64,000 bases of DNA from Luidia sarsii (taxonomy: Eukaryota > Echinodermata > Asteroidea > Paxillosida > Luidiidae): assembly GCA_949987565.1 (NCBI GenBank), contig OX465111.1, positions 4,916,421 to 4,980,420 of the forward strand. Reading direction: 5' to 3'. The notes below the pieces were generated by a model that saw nothing but the letters and a program-made list of their open reading frames with translations, made no database searches and was not told where the DNA came from. The translations under genes were made by a program, and so were the position numbers. Shown piece by piece: positions 10,479 to 22,800 of the stretch; position 1 is the first letter of the stretch; each line of letters starts with the position of its first letter.

Positions 10479-12060
10479 TTTTAAAAAAAAAAACAATATC
10501 AAATGCTGTTATCGTTAGAAGTGTAATGACAACTTAAGGACAGCCGGTAAAGTCTAACAAGTAGGAAAGAGTGCATCAGCACTCTTCCTGACCAGTTAGC
10601 AGTCGGTCTGTAAGCGCCATTCTTAAGTTTCGTTATTCTTCAGTTAGACAAGCACAGCTATCTTTAAACATCTTCAATATTAGGAGTGGCACTTGATACA
10701 AAAGTGGGAAGCTTTGCTCCATCCTTCCAATGGCCTGTAGTATGTTTTAGTTTTAAAAAAAATGGATGAAGAAAGTAAACCGACGCAAGGAATGGCGTAA
10801 CAGCCAGAGCCAGACCCAAAGTTTGAACAGGACCAATGCAATATGGATACAGGGGGAACAAAAAGACAAGTCTACAAAAGTTAGAAGCTCCGAGGAATGC
10901 CAATGACGTATCCCTTCTCCAAATTGGAGTAACAACACCCCAACCACTTAACCCCAGATGAACTACCAGACAGCAGTTCTATTATTTACAACATGGTTCC
11001 TATACATACAATACAAACAAAAGCAAATTACCACAGCACTTGTACTTTAAAAAAAAAAAAGGGACCAGGAAAAAATCAATCATTTATCCTTTGTAATCAC
11101 AAAATCACATCTTCTACAATTTCAGTCCTTATACATGTACCAAGTATTTACATAATTTTTTTTTTTTTTAATATATAATATAAACGAGTGAGTGGTGAAA
11201 ATTTGTACAAGCAAAATCAGTTTACAATGTTTCATCAAGCGGATGAAATACTAGGGGAAGCTAGCCAAAGTGGTTGTTTGAAAGAATAAAAAAAAAAACA
11301 CCCCAGCCCAATCCTAGTCAATTTCGACTTCATACACTGGGCCTTCTGAATTTGGAGCGCCGGTGGCGTTTCTATAAGGCGGGTCCTCCGAATACGGGCA
11401 TCGCAATTGCCCACATTTGAAAAGCCAACTCTTATCAGCCTACCTCCAAGCAATATTTAGCATGGCACACACCTTCCATGACGTCAGTTGCTGGCTGACT
11501 TGACGGATTCGTTTCACAAGTATCTAGCGATCCCGCTTTTGCAACTGGCACATGCTTCCTAAATCCCCCCCCCCCCCCCCGTTAACATGGAGGTGACCCG
11601 GCCTGAAGTGGTTATTGTCCTGTGAAGGGATTTGGGCAGGCTACGGCTGTGGCTATACATGTATCTGCGGCTATGGCTGTGTGGCTACCGCTGTGGCCTG
11701 CAGGGCACCTGGGTGCACTGAAAACCAAGCTGCCCACAGAGACGACCTTTACGGCACTTGCTCTGTCAAGATGGGGGATCATAAAACCCTACCACTGATA
11801 GCGAGATGGTGAGAGATGGGGAGATGCCAAGATTGCAAATACAGGGCATGCACTACATGCCAGCTCTGCGTACTTCATACTTCCATGCAGTGAAAAACAG
11901 CAATCGTAGACAAAATGAGATTCTTTTCTGTGTCAGGGAAAATGTTATTCAATGAGGATTTTGCATTAAGGGCAAAACCCTCATTGAAAACCATCATACC
12001 CCACCTTCATTTTGTGCTACAGCAGCCTATATCTTGTCTACACGTAGAGCATTTCTCTTC

Positions 12061-12066
12061 TTTATT
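12061..12066 (-). terminator. Candidate poly(A) signal for GPSM2
   Basis: Canonical AATAAA on the minus strand about 2.0 kb after the stop codon, the first I found downstream. A 2-kb 3'UTR is plausible. No transcript evidence is available. Confidence 0.25.
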
Positions 12067-14090
12067 CCCTTTCGTACACCCACAATATGGGGAAAAAAAT
12101 ATACACCCAGCCACCATAGTTGCATAGTTGAGTACCTCTACCGACCACGAGAATTGAGCCGTGACAGAGTCAACTGCTGGAGTAGTAGTTATCTGAAGCG
12201 ACTTTCCATCGATACAAGTTTACAACAGACAGGGGAGTACCCCTGGTAAATAAAATCACAAATGGTCGTTTCAGGAAACGCAAAGATCTGATCCGTTGGC
12301 ATGGAGAATGCAAGATCCCTTTTGGGACCGCACAGAACACCCGCATTCTGCTTGTAAGTAGAGTGCTCCTGCTCTGGCCTTCCAATGGTCACATCTTAAA
12401 AACAAAAAATCATTCAAAAGAAACTAAACCACAGGATAAAACTGTGAAGTTACTTCAGAGGGCTAAAAATCAAAGAGAAAGGCAGCTCTTGTGTGTGGTA
12501 CGGCGCAATTATTTACAAACCAAGCCTGGAAGAGTTCAACGGGCCCCGACTCAATAATGTATTGAGTAATATGCAGCGTAACCTTGGTGTTAACGTGGCT
12601 ACATTCCTCAGAGAAAACTACTTCTTAAAAGCAAAAGAAAAACCGTCCATAAAGACCTTCAATAAACCATTAAAAATCCCACTGTCGCAACCTTTAATTT
12701 GCGTCGGCGTTTTCACGAAGTGGCCAACCATTTTCAAACGTGACAACTGCATAAAAACACAGACGGAAAAATCCGTCTCACTTAATGTTGTCAGACAATG
12801 TGTCCTGAGAACACTTTTACGATACCCACTGATTTAAAAGACGGGCAAAAATACATCTAAAAAAAATGTAGCTCACTTTCAAAGCGCTTTTTGGATGGAT
12901 TCGCCAGTTCGTGAAAGAGCTGATAATTTGTGTGGAATGTAAGCAAGGTGACATTCTAAGAGTAAAAATAAAACACTATAAAATTGGTGCGGACTGTCCT
13001 ACGGAACCCCTAAAAGGACATACAGAAAAAAACTGATGATATCAATAATTCAATTTTTTTCATGCAAAAATACTTTGTATGAATGAATAACATTAAAACA
13101 CCATGTGTGCCCATCATAAGCTGAATCACTGGAATGAAGAGCTACGATCGATTTGATTTTTCTGTCAATTTCAGTTTTTTTTGTGGATGTCTCTTCGGGG
13201 GCTCCATAGATATTCCGCTCACTCCACAAGGTCGTCTGCTGGGTAAAAAAAAGTGTACAATCGGTGTAAAAAGCCGTGCACAAGATTGAGGCCATATTTA
13301 CAGGTATGCGCAACGGTTTTAAAACCACACTTTGGTCACCTCCAGGGAGGAGATTTAGATAAACAATTTTAGGTAGACAGTTTTTTGGGGGAAAGGGACA
13401 ACTTCCCTGTCCCTCTTTTCAAGGGAAAATTCAGTACATGTACAAGAGACCTCCCACTAAACCATTAAGAAAAAACCCACCCCTTTCTCTAACCTCCTCC
13501 CTGTAGGCTATCCATTTTAGTAATCAGCCAGGCCACACCTGACAGATGAGAAGAACACATCCAATACAAGTACATCTCCCTACATACAGTAATATGCGCA
13601 TGTAGTGAGACGTACTGATTCCCTCATACAAAAGAGTGGAAAGTTTGTGGTGGTGCCACATACATGTATGTCATCTCTTTTGAGATGTAACTTCTCATGG
13701 GAGCCACCAGTAAAATGCAACATGGACTAGGCCCACCAGTGCAGATTGACTGGCCTACCAAACGCACAGTCTCTGGTCGTACACAGAAAGATCTCCAATG
13801 GGGGTCGTACTGATATCAACAATGGAGAAAAAACAACAACTTTGTCCTCAATCCTCTTTTCCTTTATCAAAAGAGATCAATCGTACCACTCCCGATCAGT
13901 AGAGGGCACTCTATGATCGATCCAGGTAACTGAAAAACAAGAGGGACCCTCACCCCCCCCCCCCCCCAACAAGGTTACCGGCATCTGGGTGATGAGGTAG
14001 CGGTATGGTGGGCGCTCATGTCTGTCTCCGGCCCACCCCACACCCCTACCTCCATCCCAACCCTGACTCCTGGCCTTCCCCTACTTGGCT

Positions 14091-14246
14091 CTACTTGGCC
14101 GGCTCCTGAGGACCCTTCTCGGCCCTCTGGGCATCCATGCGCTTGGACTGGGCCCTCTGGATCAGTGCAAAGAAGTCCTCGTCAGGCACCGTAGGGGCGG
14201 GCTGCAAGACGGGCGGCTCGCTCCGCTGGTCGTTGATCCTCGAACC
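14091..14246 (-). CDS. GPSM2: GPSM2 terminal exon: end of GoLoco 3, GoLoco 4, stop
   Basis: Seen: acceptor GGGTACAG/GGTTCG. It encodes GSRINDQR, completing GoLoco 3, then [11 protein letters not shown], the fourth GoLoco [22 protein letters not shown], and a short tail [10 protein letters not shown] before TAG. VPDEDFF.LI.R.Q.KRMD.QR is close to the last GoLoco of vertebrate LGN. Only ten residues follow the motif, whereas human LGN continues for a few tens of residues. The DEQR triplet is DAQR here; the functional Arg is kept. A GAA microsatellite lies about 60 bp into the upstream intron. Confidence 0.95.
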   Translation of the reverse strand, partial: GSRINDQRSEPPVLQPAPTVPDEDFFALIQRAQSKRMDAQRAEKGPQEPAK

Positions 14247-16696
14247 CTGTACCCAAAAAAATACAAAGTAAAAAATAGATAATCTGTGGACTTTTTGGCC
14301 AAAGACAAAGAAGAAGAAGAAGAAGAAGAAGAAGAAGAAGAAGAAGAAGACGAAGAAGAAGTACAAGGAAAAAAACCCAGTACAAACAGGATTTCCCGCT
14401 ATGCATCGCAGTGGAAAAGCCAACAAAGTTATGTACAAATATATGAAGTCAAACAAATAAGCAGAGAAGTGACTTTTTGAACAATTTTGAAACATGGCAA
14501 AGAAAACTTTGACTTGAACCCGACACCTACCGGTATGGTTTTGCGTACTATCTGAGCTATCCAGCCCTCAGATGGTGGCATTCCCTAATACTCAACTAGA
14601 CTTTGATTGGTGGGGGCACCGGGTCAGAAGAATTCAACCATAAACTGCCGTATATCTCCAGGGATCAAGCCCCCATTATCATTCAGATGCAAGCAACCTG
14701 TTGCAGTAAACATGACTACAGCAGTTCGGGCTCACACAAAGTGGATGCAGATTTTTCAACGAGACGTGCACCAGATGATGTGGGTTCCAATCCTCCCCCG
14801 CCCCCCATTGGCTGGCAAAGAACTAAGCCCAAGCTGCTTATCACACGTCCAGTACAGCAAACCACCATCGAGATTGAGTCACAGTACATTCAGAATGTAC
14901 AGTAACTCAATGAGGATTTGCTCTCAGTACTGGACGTGTGATTAGATTGTCACCAATGCAAAATCATGATAGATCTTATGAACACGATGCTCCTGTTTCC
15001 TGATCGACCTTCAGACGACCTCCAACTGCCCCTTCCCCCCTAGTCTTATGCCAGACAGGTGCCCATGATAGGCAAGACTGCGGCACAAATGCTGAATAGC
15101 AATCAACACTCCCTGACGGAATGGCATGCAGCTGACACAATCATTGGAGAGTTCATCATTGTGAAAATTCATTTGCCCTTGTGGGGGAGGAGGGGGGATT
15201 GCTGATGTCCACTGTACTCAATCCTGTGCTTTTATGTTTTTTTTAAGAGTGGGGATAACATCTGGAAGGGATAATGGATTGCATCAGAAAGTGGCTCTAC
15301 CACAACGACACAAATCCTTCCCACACTGCATCCAATAAACATTAATAAAAAAAATGGAAATAAAAAATGCACTGCAACAATGACATCTTTGACCGGATGG
15401 GGGAGGGGGGATAAAAAAGAAAGAAAAAGTACCACAAATATTGACAGGGAAGTATGGCAGGGGAAAAACTATAATCGACAGGACCAGGAGTTGAACCTGA
15501 GCCCTCTTGCTTGACATTATTCAGTTCACTCATGGAGGCCTTCCAAAATTGTCAAACTTATTTTGCCGGCAAGGGGATGCAATTCAGAAGCATCACCTCC
15601 ACACCCACCCCATTTGTATTCAGGTGCAAACAGCCATTTGCCATAAACCTGGCTACAGCTGTTCGGAGATCACAAACAATGGATGCAGCTTTTCGTATTT
15701 CCAAAGAGCAAAGTATGAACAGGAAAACCTGACATGTACATGTACATATATATGCAAACAATTTGCAGCATGAACATAAGAAAACTTTGACTTGACTGGA
15801 CTAGGACTTGGGCCTGAGCCCTACATGTACATGTAGCATCTAGCGTACCTGCACTCTTACCACTAATTAAGCTAACCAGCATTAATTACCGGCGTGACAA
15901 ATTACGTTTCTGACAATTGGCACAGGGCCAAGTGAGACAGGGAGTTCGGGGGCATTTGATAATTTGGACTCCCTCTACATGTGCAGCAGGACAGTGCATA
16001 GACAACTGCAGGACCACAACAGCGGTGTTTAGACGGTTAATACTGTATGAAGGTTCAAACATGAAATATTCATCAAGTAAAGTGAGTGAGTGACTAAACA
16101 AAAAAAGGGGGGGGGGGAACAATAGGCAATATCAGGGGACAGGATTAGGCTAGGATTTTCTGATTTCTGTCCACATTTAAAAAAAAAAATTCCCCTACCA
16201 GTTTAAAATAAGAAATTTTATAGTGGAGTAATATAATCACCGTTCCATGCGTTCAGTGTTCAGAAAAGACTACAATTGATTTTTTATTTTCTTGGTTTTT
16301 GTTATTCCATTTATATTCATAAAATGCATGTTTAACTACCACGCCATCTGGTCTGGCAAATGCCATCAATTCTCAATTGATTTTCTGCATAAAACATTCA
16401 GTAATTTGTGTGTGGGTCAGTCAATTTATCTGTTCAACATTCAGCGTGGCTTACAATGCAATGCCAAAACATACGTATATATGCTTTTAAAAAATCTTTC
16501 TGCAAGAGATGATATTCGTTTTGTCTAGGTTCTTTGGGGAGGGGTGGAAACAGCTACACGTACATGTAGGGTACAATAAGAATGAGAATAGGCATTTGTG
16601 CAAACACGAGCAGAAAGAGAGGCAGAGGGAGAGGCAGAGGGAGAGGGGGAGGGAGAGAGGGAGAGAGAGGGGGAGAGAGAGGGGGAGAGAGAGAGG

Positions 16697-16727
<31 letters not shown>

Positions 16728-16792
16728 AGGGAGAGGGAGAGGGAGGGGGAGAGGGACAGAGAGAGGGAGAGGGAGAGGGACAAGGACAGGGA

Positions 16793-16846
<54 letters not shown>

Positions 16847-19800
16847 AGAGAGGGGGGACAGGGACAGGGACAGGGAGAGAGGGAGAGGGAGAGGGAGAGG
16901 GAGAGAGGGAGAGGGAGAGGGAGAAGGAGAGGGAGAGGGAGAGGGAGAGGGAGAGGGAGAGGGAGAGGGAGAGGGAGAGGGAGAGGGAGAGGGAGAGGGA
17001 GAGGGAGAGGGAGAGGGAGAGGGAGAGGGAGAGGGACAGAGAGAGGGACAAGGAGAGGGACAAGGAGAGGGACAAGGAGAGGGACAGGGAGAGATAGGAG
17101 GTAGAGGACGATGGGAAGGAGAAGTAGGAGTAGAAGGATGGGAACGAAATGGAGAAGGTGAAGAAGGAGGAGAAGGAGAAGGAGAAGGAGAAGGAGAAGG
17201 AGAAGGAGAAGGAGAAGAAGGAGGAGGAGCAGGAGAAGGAGAAGAAGGAGGAGGAGATGGAGAAGGAGAAGGAGAAGGAGAAGGAGAAGAAGGAAAAGGA
17301 GAAGGAGCAGGAGTAGGAGAAGGAGAAGGAGAAGGTAAAGGAGAAGGACAAGACTAGGGTAACAATAGTTCCATACTATCTCGAGGGGTTTTAGAGGAGG
17401 GTGTAGAGGTGGTGGAAAGGGGTAGGGGCTAGTCATAGAAGATTTTGTGGGAATGGAGTTGTGGTGGGGTAGGAGTGGGTCTGGGTTTCAAGGGGAAGGG
17501 GGGATAGAAGTTAGGGGGTGTTTGGGTGGGAGAATGGGCGGAGACCATCTCTCACCTGACATCGCATCAGCATGTCAAAGAAGTCGTCGTCTGGTACCCC
17601 CTGGCCGCCCTGCTGCAGGAGCTGGCCCAAGACCTCCTCGTTATTCGTCTTGAGGCCGGGCAGGTTGCAGATGCTGGAACGCTGTTCGTTGAGTCGGCTG
17701 CGCTGGAAGCTGGCAATCTGATTCATAAGTTCCTCTTTCATAGGATAGTCTGGAAAGCGAACAGAACAGAGGGCAGACCAAGAGAATGGTAAAGATTCGT
17801 TCACAATTGACTTTATTTATTTTTTTAAAGGTAACATTTAACCTAGATGGTTAAAGAGGGTTTGAGGTGACACCATGTGTACAGTCTGTTTTAATAGGAA
17901 GAAGTATGGCTCTGAAAAGAACCCGAGTGATAACTCAACATTACGGCCAGTATGCTCAACTTGATCATTCTTTTTTTTTTGGGGGGGGGGGGGGTGGCCA
18001 AGAAAACTTTGACTGGAACGGGAATTGAACCAGAGTTAGTTTTTCCTGTATTTGTTTGACTTGAATCGAAAACGCTGCATCCACTTTGCGTGATCACTGA
18101 GCTGATAGAGCCAGGTTTACAACAATTGGTTGTTTGCATCGGAATGAAAATGGGGAGGAATACAGTAGTCCTTGGAGATATGGCAGTTAATGGTTGAATG
18201 CTTCTGACTGGTGCCCCAACCCTGGCAAAGACTGGTTGACTATTTGGGAGGGCCACCATCTAATGGCTGGATAGCTCAGATAGTAAGAGTACTGGTACGC
18301 AAAACTACATGTAAGTAGAGGGTTCGTTTTCTTTACAAGATCAACCACAGCGCCTGTAAACAAATGGTACAAACCATACATTGGCAGTTTCTCACATCAC
18401 TCAGACTGGATTTAAAATGGGTGAATTAACCATTATCTAAGAGAGTTTTACTAACCCACCCTTCCCCTGAAAAAAAAAAATTAAAGAGTCCAGTGCACAT
18501 GGGTCTTAAGCCAGTGACAAGAAGCTACTCAAGGTGGATAAACATGTATACAAAACCACCTTGAAATGGAAGTCTGATTGCTCGACACTGGGACCAAGTA
18601 ACCTATAACTCAAAGGCAGCACCAGCAGAATCGGATTAAAAATCATGCCGGGACTGCAGGAGGAGGAGGGGGGGGGGGTTAAGAGTACCATGGGTTTTTT
18701 CACGGAAGCACTCAGATTGTGCCAAATCTAATTAAGAACAACATTTCAACAAGCGTGCCTGCTGCCGGCTTCAAGGGAGCCCTAAGAGGGACAACTGACG
18801 GAACTCCGTCTGTGAAAAATTGGTAAGGGAAAAAAGGGCACGACCAGGACTTAAATCCAAGACCTCTGGCTAGGTCCCTTCCCAATCCATGAACACCTGG
18901 TCGAGACCTTGGAGGCAGAGGTCCAGGGTTCAAGTCCCGGGCAAGCTATTTTTTATTCCTTTACTGTTTCCACAGATCCTTTGAGATACAATGTACATGG
19001 CAGTTGATGGTTGAATGCTTCTAGCTGGCGCCCCAACCCCGTACATGTACATGTACCTGTAGTTGACTATTTGGGAAGGCCACCATCTAGATACTGTAGC
19101 TCAGATGGTAAGACCTCTGGTACACAAAAACCAGAGGTCTCTGGTTCAAATCCCAGTCCACTCATACATTAGTTCTCTTTGCCATTTTGTATCATTTTTT
19201 TTAATGTTCCCAGTGAGTTTATCCTCTGATGTCAGTGACATACACATGTACATTGTGCATGTACCAATCGATAATACACTCAATACTTGACAAATAACAG
19301 CCTAAGGGTAACATTCAAAGACCAACCATTAATAGAAAGAGTTCACAAGCTATCGTAGAATCGTAGAATGTACTTCATCAAGTGCATCATATGTATAGCA
19401 CCTGATGAAGTTGTTATTGCTATGAAAGCTTATGAATGCACTCTTTCAAACTGGTTGGTCTTCAAGAGCAATGAGCACAGTGCCAATTGCACACTGCATA
19501 GGGCAAACCCTAGTTGACTAACATTCCCCTTGAGGCAAAATCATACTCCATGCATGATATTGTATCGACGACTCTCCTTAAGTGGTTGTCATTAACCAGT
19601 TTGCTGACTAACAGACTACCACACTGCTTTCTTTACACATTGTCAATTCATGTAAAGAAACAGCAAAAGAAACAGTTGAATAGAACACAAGATCAAAAAG
19701 GTCATGTTTTCTGGACGTCACTGGATAGATACGTAGCCACAGGACCTACATGTACATGTACATGTACAGTGTACTACATGTACATGTAGGTTTCAAGATT

Positions 19801-22800
19801 TGGGGCAAAAGTACAAGATGAAAAATAAAAACGCCCCTTCTGGACAAAATCCACCCCCCCCCAAAAAAAAGATTTCAACCCTGAAACAGAGCACATGCCT
19901 GATGAATACAGTGCATTTTGTTCCTAGTACATGTCATGATGTGCATTATCACCTGCAGACAGACGGTCATGGATTGCATGTGTACAGTATGCAGCATCGC
20001 AGCCTGTCGCAAAAGGAGGCCCCCCCCCCCATCTTCCACATTATCATCTCTCGAGTATATCCATCAGTGCTGTAGATATCTCGGGCTCTGGTAATGCAAA
20101 GGAGGCCTCCCTGTCTCCCTCTCTCTCTCTCTCTCTCTACCCCTCCCCCTCTCTCTCTCTCTCTCTACCCCTCCCCCTCTCTTTCTCCCTGTCTCTCCTC
20201 CTCTCTCTCTCCCTGTCTCTCCTCCTCTCTCTCTCTCCCTGTCTCTCCTCCTCTCTCTCTCTCCCTGTCTCTCCTCCTCTCTCTCTCCCTGTCTCTCCTC
20301 CTCTCTCTCTCCCTGTCTCTCCTCCTCTCTCTCTCCCTGTCTCTCCTCCTCTCTCTCTCTCCCTGTCTCTCCTCCTCTCTCTCTCTCACTGTCTCTCCTC
20401 CTCTCTCTCTCCATGTCACTCATTCTCTCTCTCTCTCCCTCTCCTCTCACCCTCTCTTTCTCCCTCTCCCTTTCCCACCCTCTCTCAGTCTCTCCACCTC
20501 TCTCCCCTCTCTCTCACTCTCTCTCTCTCTCTCTCTCTCACTCTCTCTCTACCTCGCTCTCCCCTTCTCTCTCTCTCCCTCTCTCTTACTCTCTCTCACT
20601 CTCTCCCTCTCTCACTCTCTCTCACTCTCTCCCCCTCCCTCTCTCACTCTCTCTCTCCCTACCTCTCTCTTCCCCTCTCTCTCTCACTCTCTCCCTCTCT
20701 CTCTCACTCTCTCTCACTCCATCTCCCTCTCTCTCCCCTTCTCTCTCTCTCTCACACACAAAGAAAAACACACCTGTGGGCGAAGAGGGAATGGGAAAAG
20801 TCAAGGCACTAATAAAAAAAAAAACCTCACAAAGACCTTCATTTGCCAAGTCCACAACTACAGACCAGCTGAAAAACTGAAGTCACTGACGGCAACTGGC
20901 AATTTCAATCCAGTCATCATGCAGCACCTCAGGCCATTCTCCCCACCTCCACCCCCTCCCCCTCTATCTTCTTTTGCTTCTTTACCTGCTCTTGTCCGTG
21001 AGGATTTCCCCCTGCTACACAAGCACAGCTGGTGGAGAGGGAGAGAGAGAGCGCACAAGCCAGAGAGCGAGCAAGAGAGCGAGAGAGAGAGAGGGAGAGG
21101 GAGTGATGTCGAGCGAGAGATATAGGCTTGGTGATGACATCGTCCTATTACAATTCCACCCCCACCACGTCCTGCTTCTCCTCCTATACTATTCTAATGA
21201 CGGTCAGTCAGTACAATAGTTTACGGCCTTCCTAACTTCCATGGAGATGCAGGCACAGGTATGAACTGAATCCGTATAACCCCCTCCCCCCCCCCTCCAT
21301 CCCTCTCCGCACCACACACACACAAATGGCAACTCGTATATTTACCTATGCAGGCACTAGCAGGCCCAGCGAAAACTAAAACAGGTTTCTGGAGAATGAC
21401 GAAGACAGCATGCGGCTTTTTTTCTTCTTTTTAAAAAAGAAGAAGATATCCTCCACTTCCTGATCCTTATCCTTCCGCAAGCTGGTGATTTGCAATGTCC
21501 AATGTGCCTTGTGCACATAAAACTGTGAGTGCAGTGCACAACAGCTGGCTTGTCTGCCAATAAAATGTATGACGGGCTCACTCTATGCCTCCGCCCACAC
21601 ACGCACACAGAAAACGGCAGTGACAATCAGCTAGAAAGAAAAAAAAACACCACATACACGCACAACCTTGGCCGTTGCCAACACGGTTGCTGGTCTGGGG
21701 CCCAGCCCGCCTGGCGGGAAGGGTGGGTGGGTAGGGAGGCTCTCAACGCCCAACCATGTTGTCGTGGCAACGGGACCCTACCCACCGCAGCTGGCCTGTC
21801 CCACACAGCCCACTCAGGTTGCCCGAGCATGCCCCACCCACCTCCCCTGCGAGACGTGTCAAATAGGCATGCACCCGGCCGTGCTTAATTGCTAATTTCT
21901 TTTTCTTTCTTCTCTTCTTGCCTTCTTCTTCTGCTCTCCGCTGCCTTCAACTTCCATGCTGTTGCCCACAGGGCTATCAAGGAGATGCACGATACATTCG
22001 TCCTGACATAAATAATGTGGGGCAGTTCAAAGGTGCCAGTCTTTCTCTTCCTCCCAGCCTTGAAACAAAGGCATTCCGTTGCCCTGGCCAGTAAGCTGTG
22101 AATATCAACATATGGCGCGTACAGGAGTATACTCCCTACTCCGCATACTCTCTGCCTAAAGGAATACAGTTTCGTGGAAACGGTCATCCTGGCCATTTAA
22201 GTCAGTAAGCAGTTTGCAACAGTTATGTTTGGCAGTACTCTTAAGAAACAAATTCCATTAAGTATAGTCTCCCATTGGTGCATCATTCCAACAAGGACAA
22301 TTATGGGACAGAGACATTCGCTCTCCCTACAAAATCGGAGAAGTTGAAATCTGCACAGGTCAACATGAAGAGAAATGTGTAAGGAATCACATTCAGGGAC
22401 ATGAAAAATGACTCAGTAAACAAGCAAAAGCGACGATGTTATGGAAACAGTCATTAAGGAAAGAAGCGGTCCCGGCACAGTCAACATTTTCTGTGCCAAT
22501 TTTTTAACTTCACAATTATAGTTAGTGCCAGTCCAACTAATCCTTTAGCCACTGATGAAGGTCCTCCTATGATAAAAAAAAGTAAAGGCCACTAACTACT
22601 GTACAATTTTGCATTTTTACACAGGTCCAATGGGTTGGTAAGCAGTTAGCAACAGATTAACACATGTTTGGTTCTTGATTTTTCAAAAAATTTCAAAAGT
22701 TAAGTTTTGCCTTTATTTGTTAAAAAAAAAAAAAAAAATTAATAAGAATTTGGATGAGGCAGGCCACGTAAGCAGAATTTTAGATGGACAAACAGAGTAC

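Larger units (their letters stand above)
7471..14090. other. Intergenic DNA and probable GPSM2 3'UTR
   Basis: 8160-8900 is a mosaic of FB1 and SINE pieces. 9165-9515 is a MITE-like block. 10218-10478 is a hexamer array. 11335-11455 is a dispersed repeat also found at 28315-28420. 12850-12940 resembles 55075-55180. No coding exon recognised. The minus-strand AATAAA nearest to the LGN stop that I found is at 12066-12061. Confidence 0.5.
14247..17555. other. GPSM2 intron splitting GoLoco 3
   Basis: Contains a GAA run (14309-14365), S2 SINE-like copies (14500-14760 and 15470-15700), a 103-bp palindrome (14840-14942), and the long GAGAGG/GAAGGA array (16605-17350). 15890-16500 is AT-rich with no recognisable element. 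Confidence 0.7.

Noticed and set aside
16509..17436. Open frames of 165-303 residues on both strands (Arg/Glu/Gly, Ser/Leu, Leu/Pro rich)
   Set aside because: Entirely produced by GAGAGG and GAAGGA repeats; no non-repeat domain at either end, all frames equally open.
18985..19175. Functional tRNA gene at 19.1 kb
   Set aside because: Box spacing is disturbed by a hairpin insertion and the same sequence recurs many times as a dispersed repeat.
20064..21125. 343-residue Ser/Leu/Pro frame on plus and Arg/Glu frames on minus
   Set aside because: CT microsatellite read-through; the unique tail has no recognisable domain or splice support.
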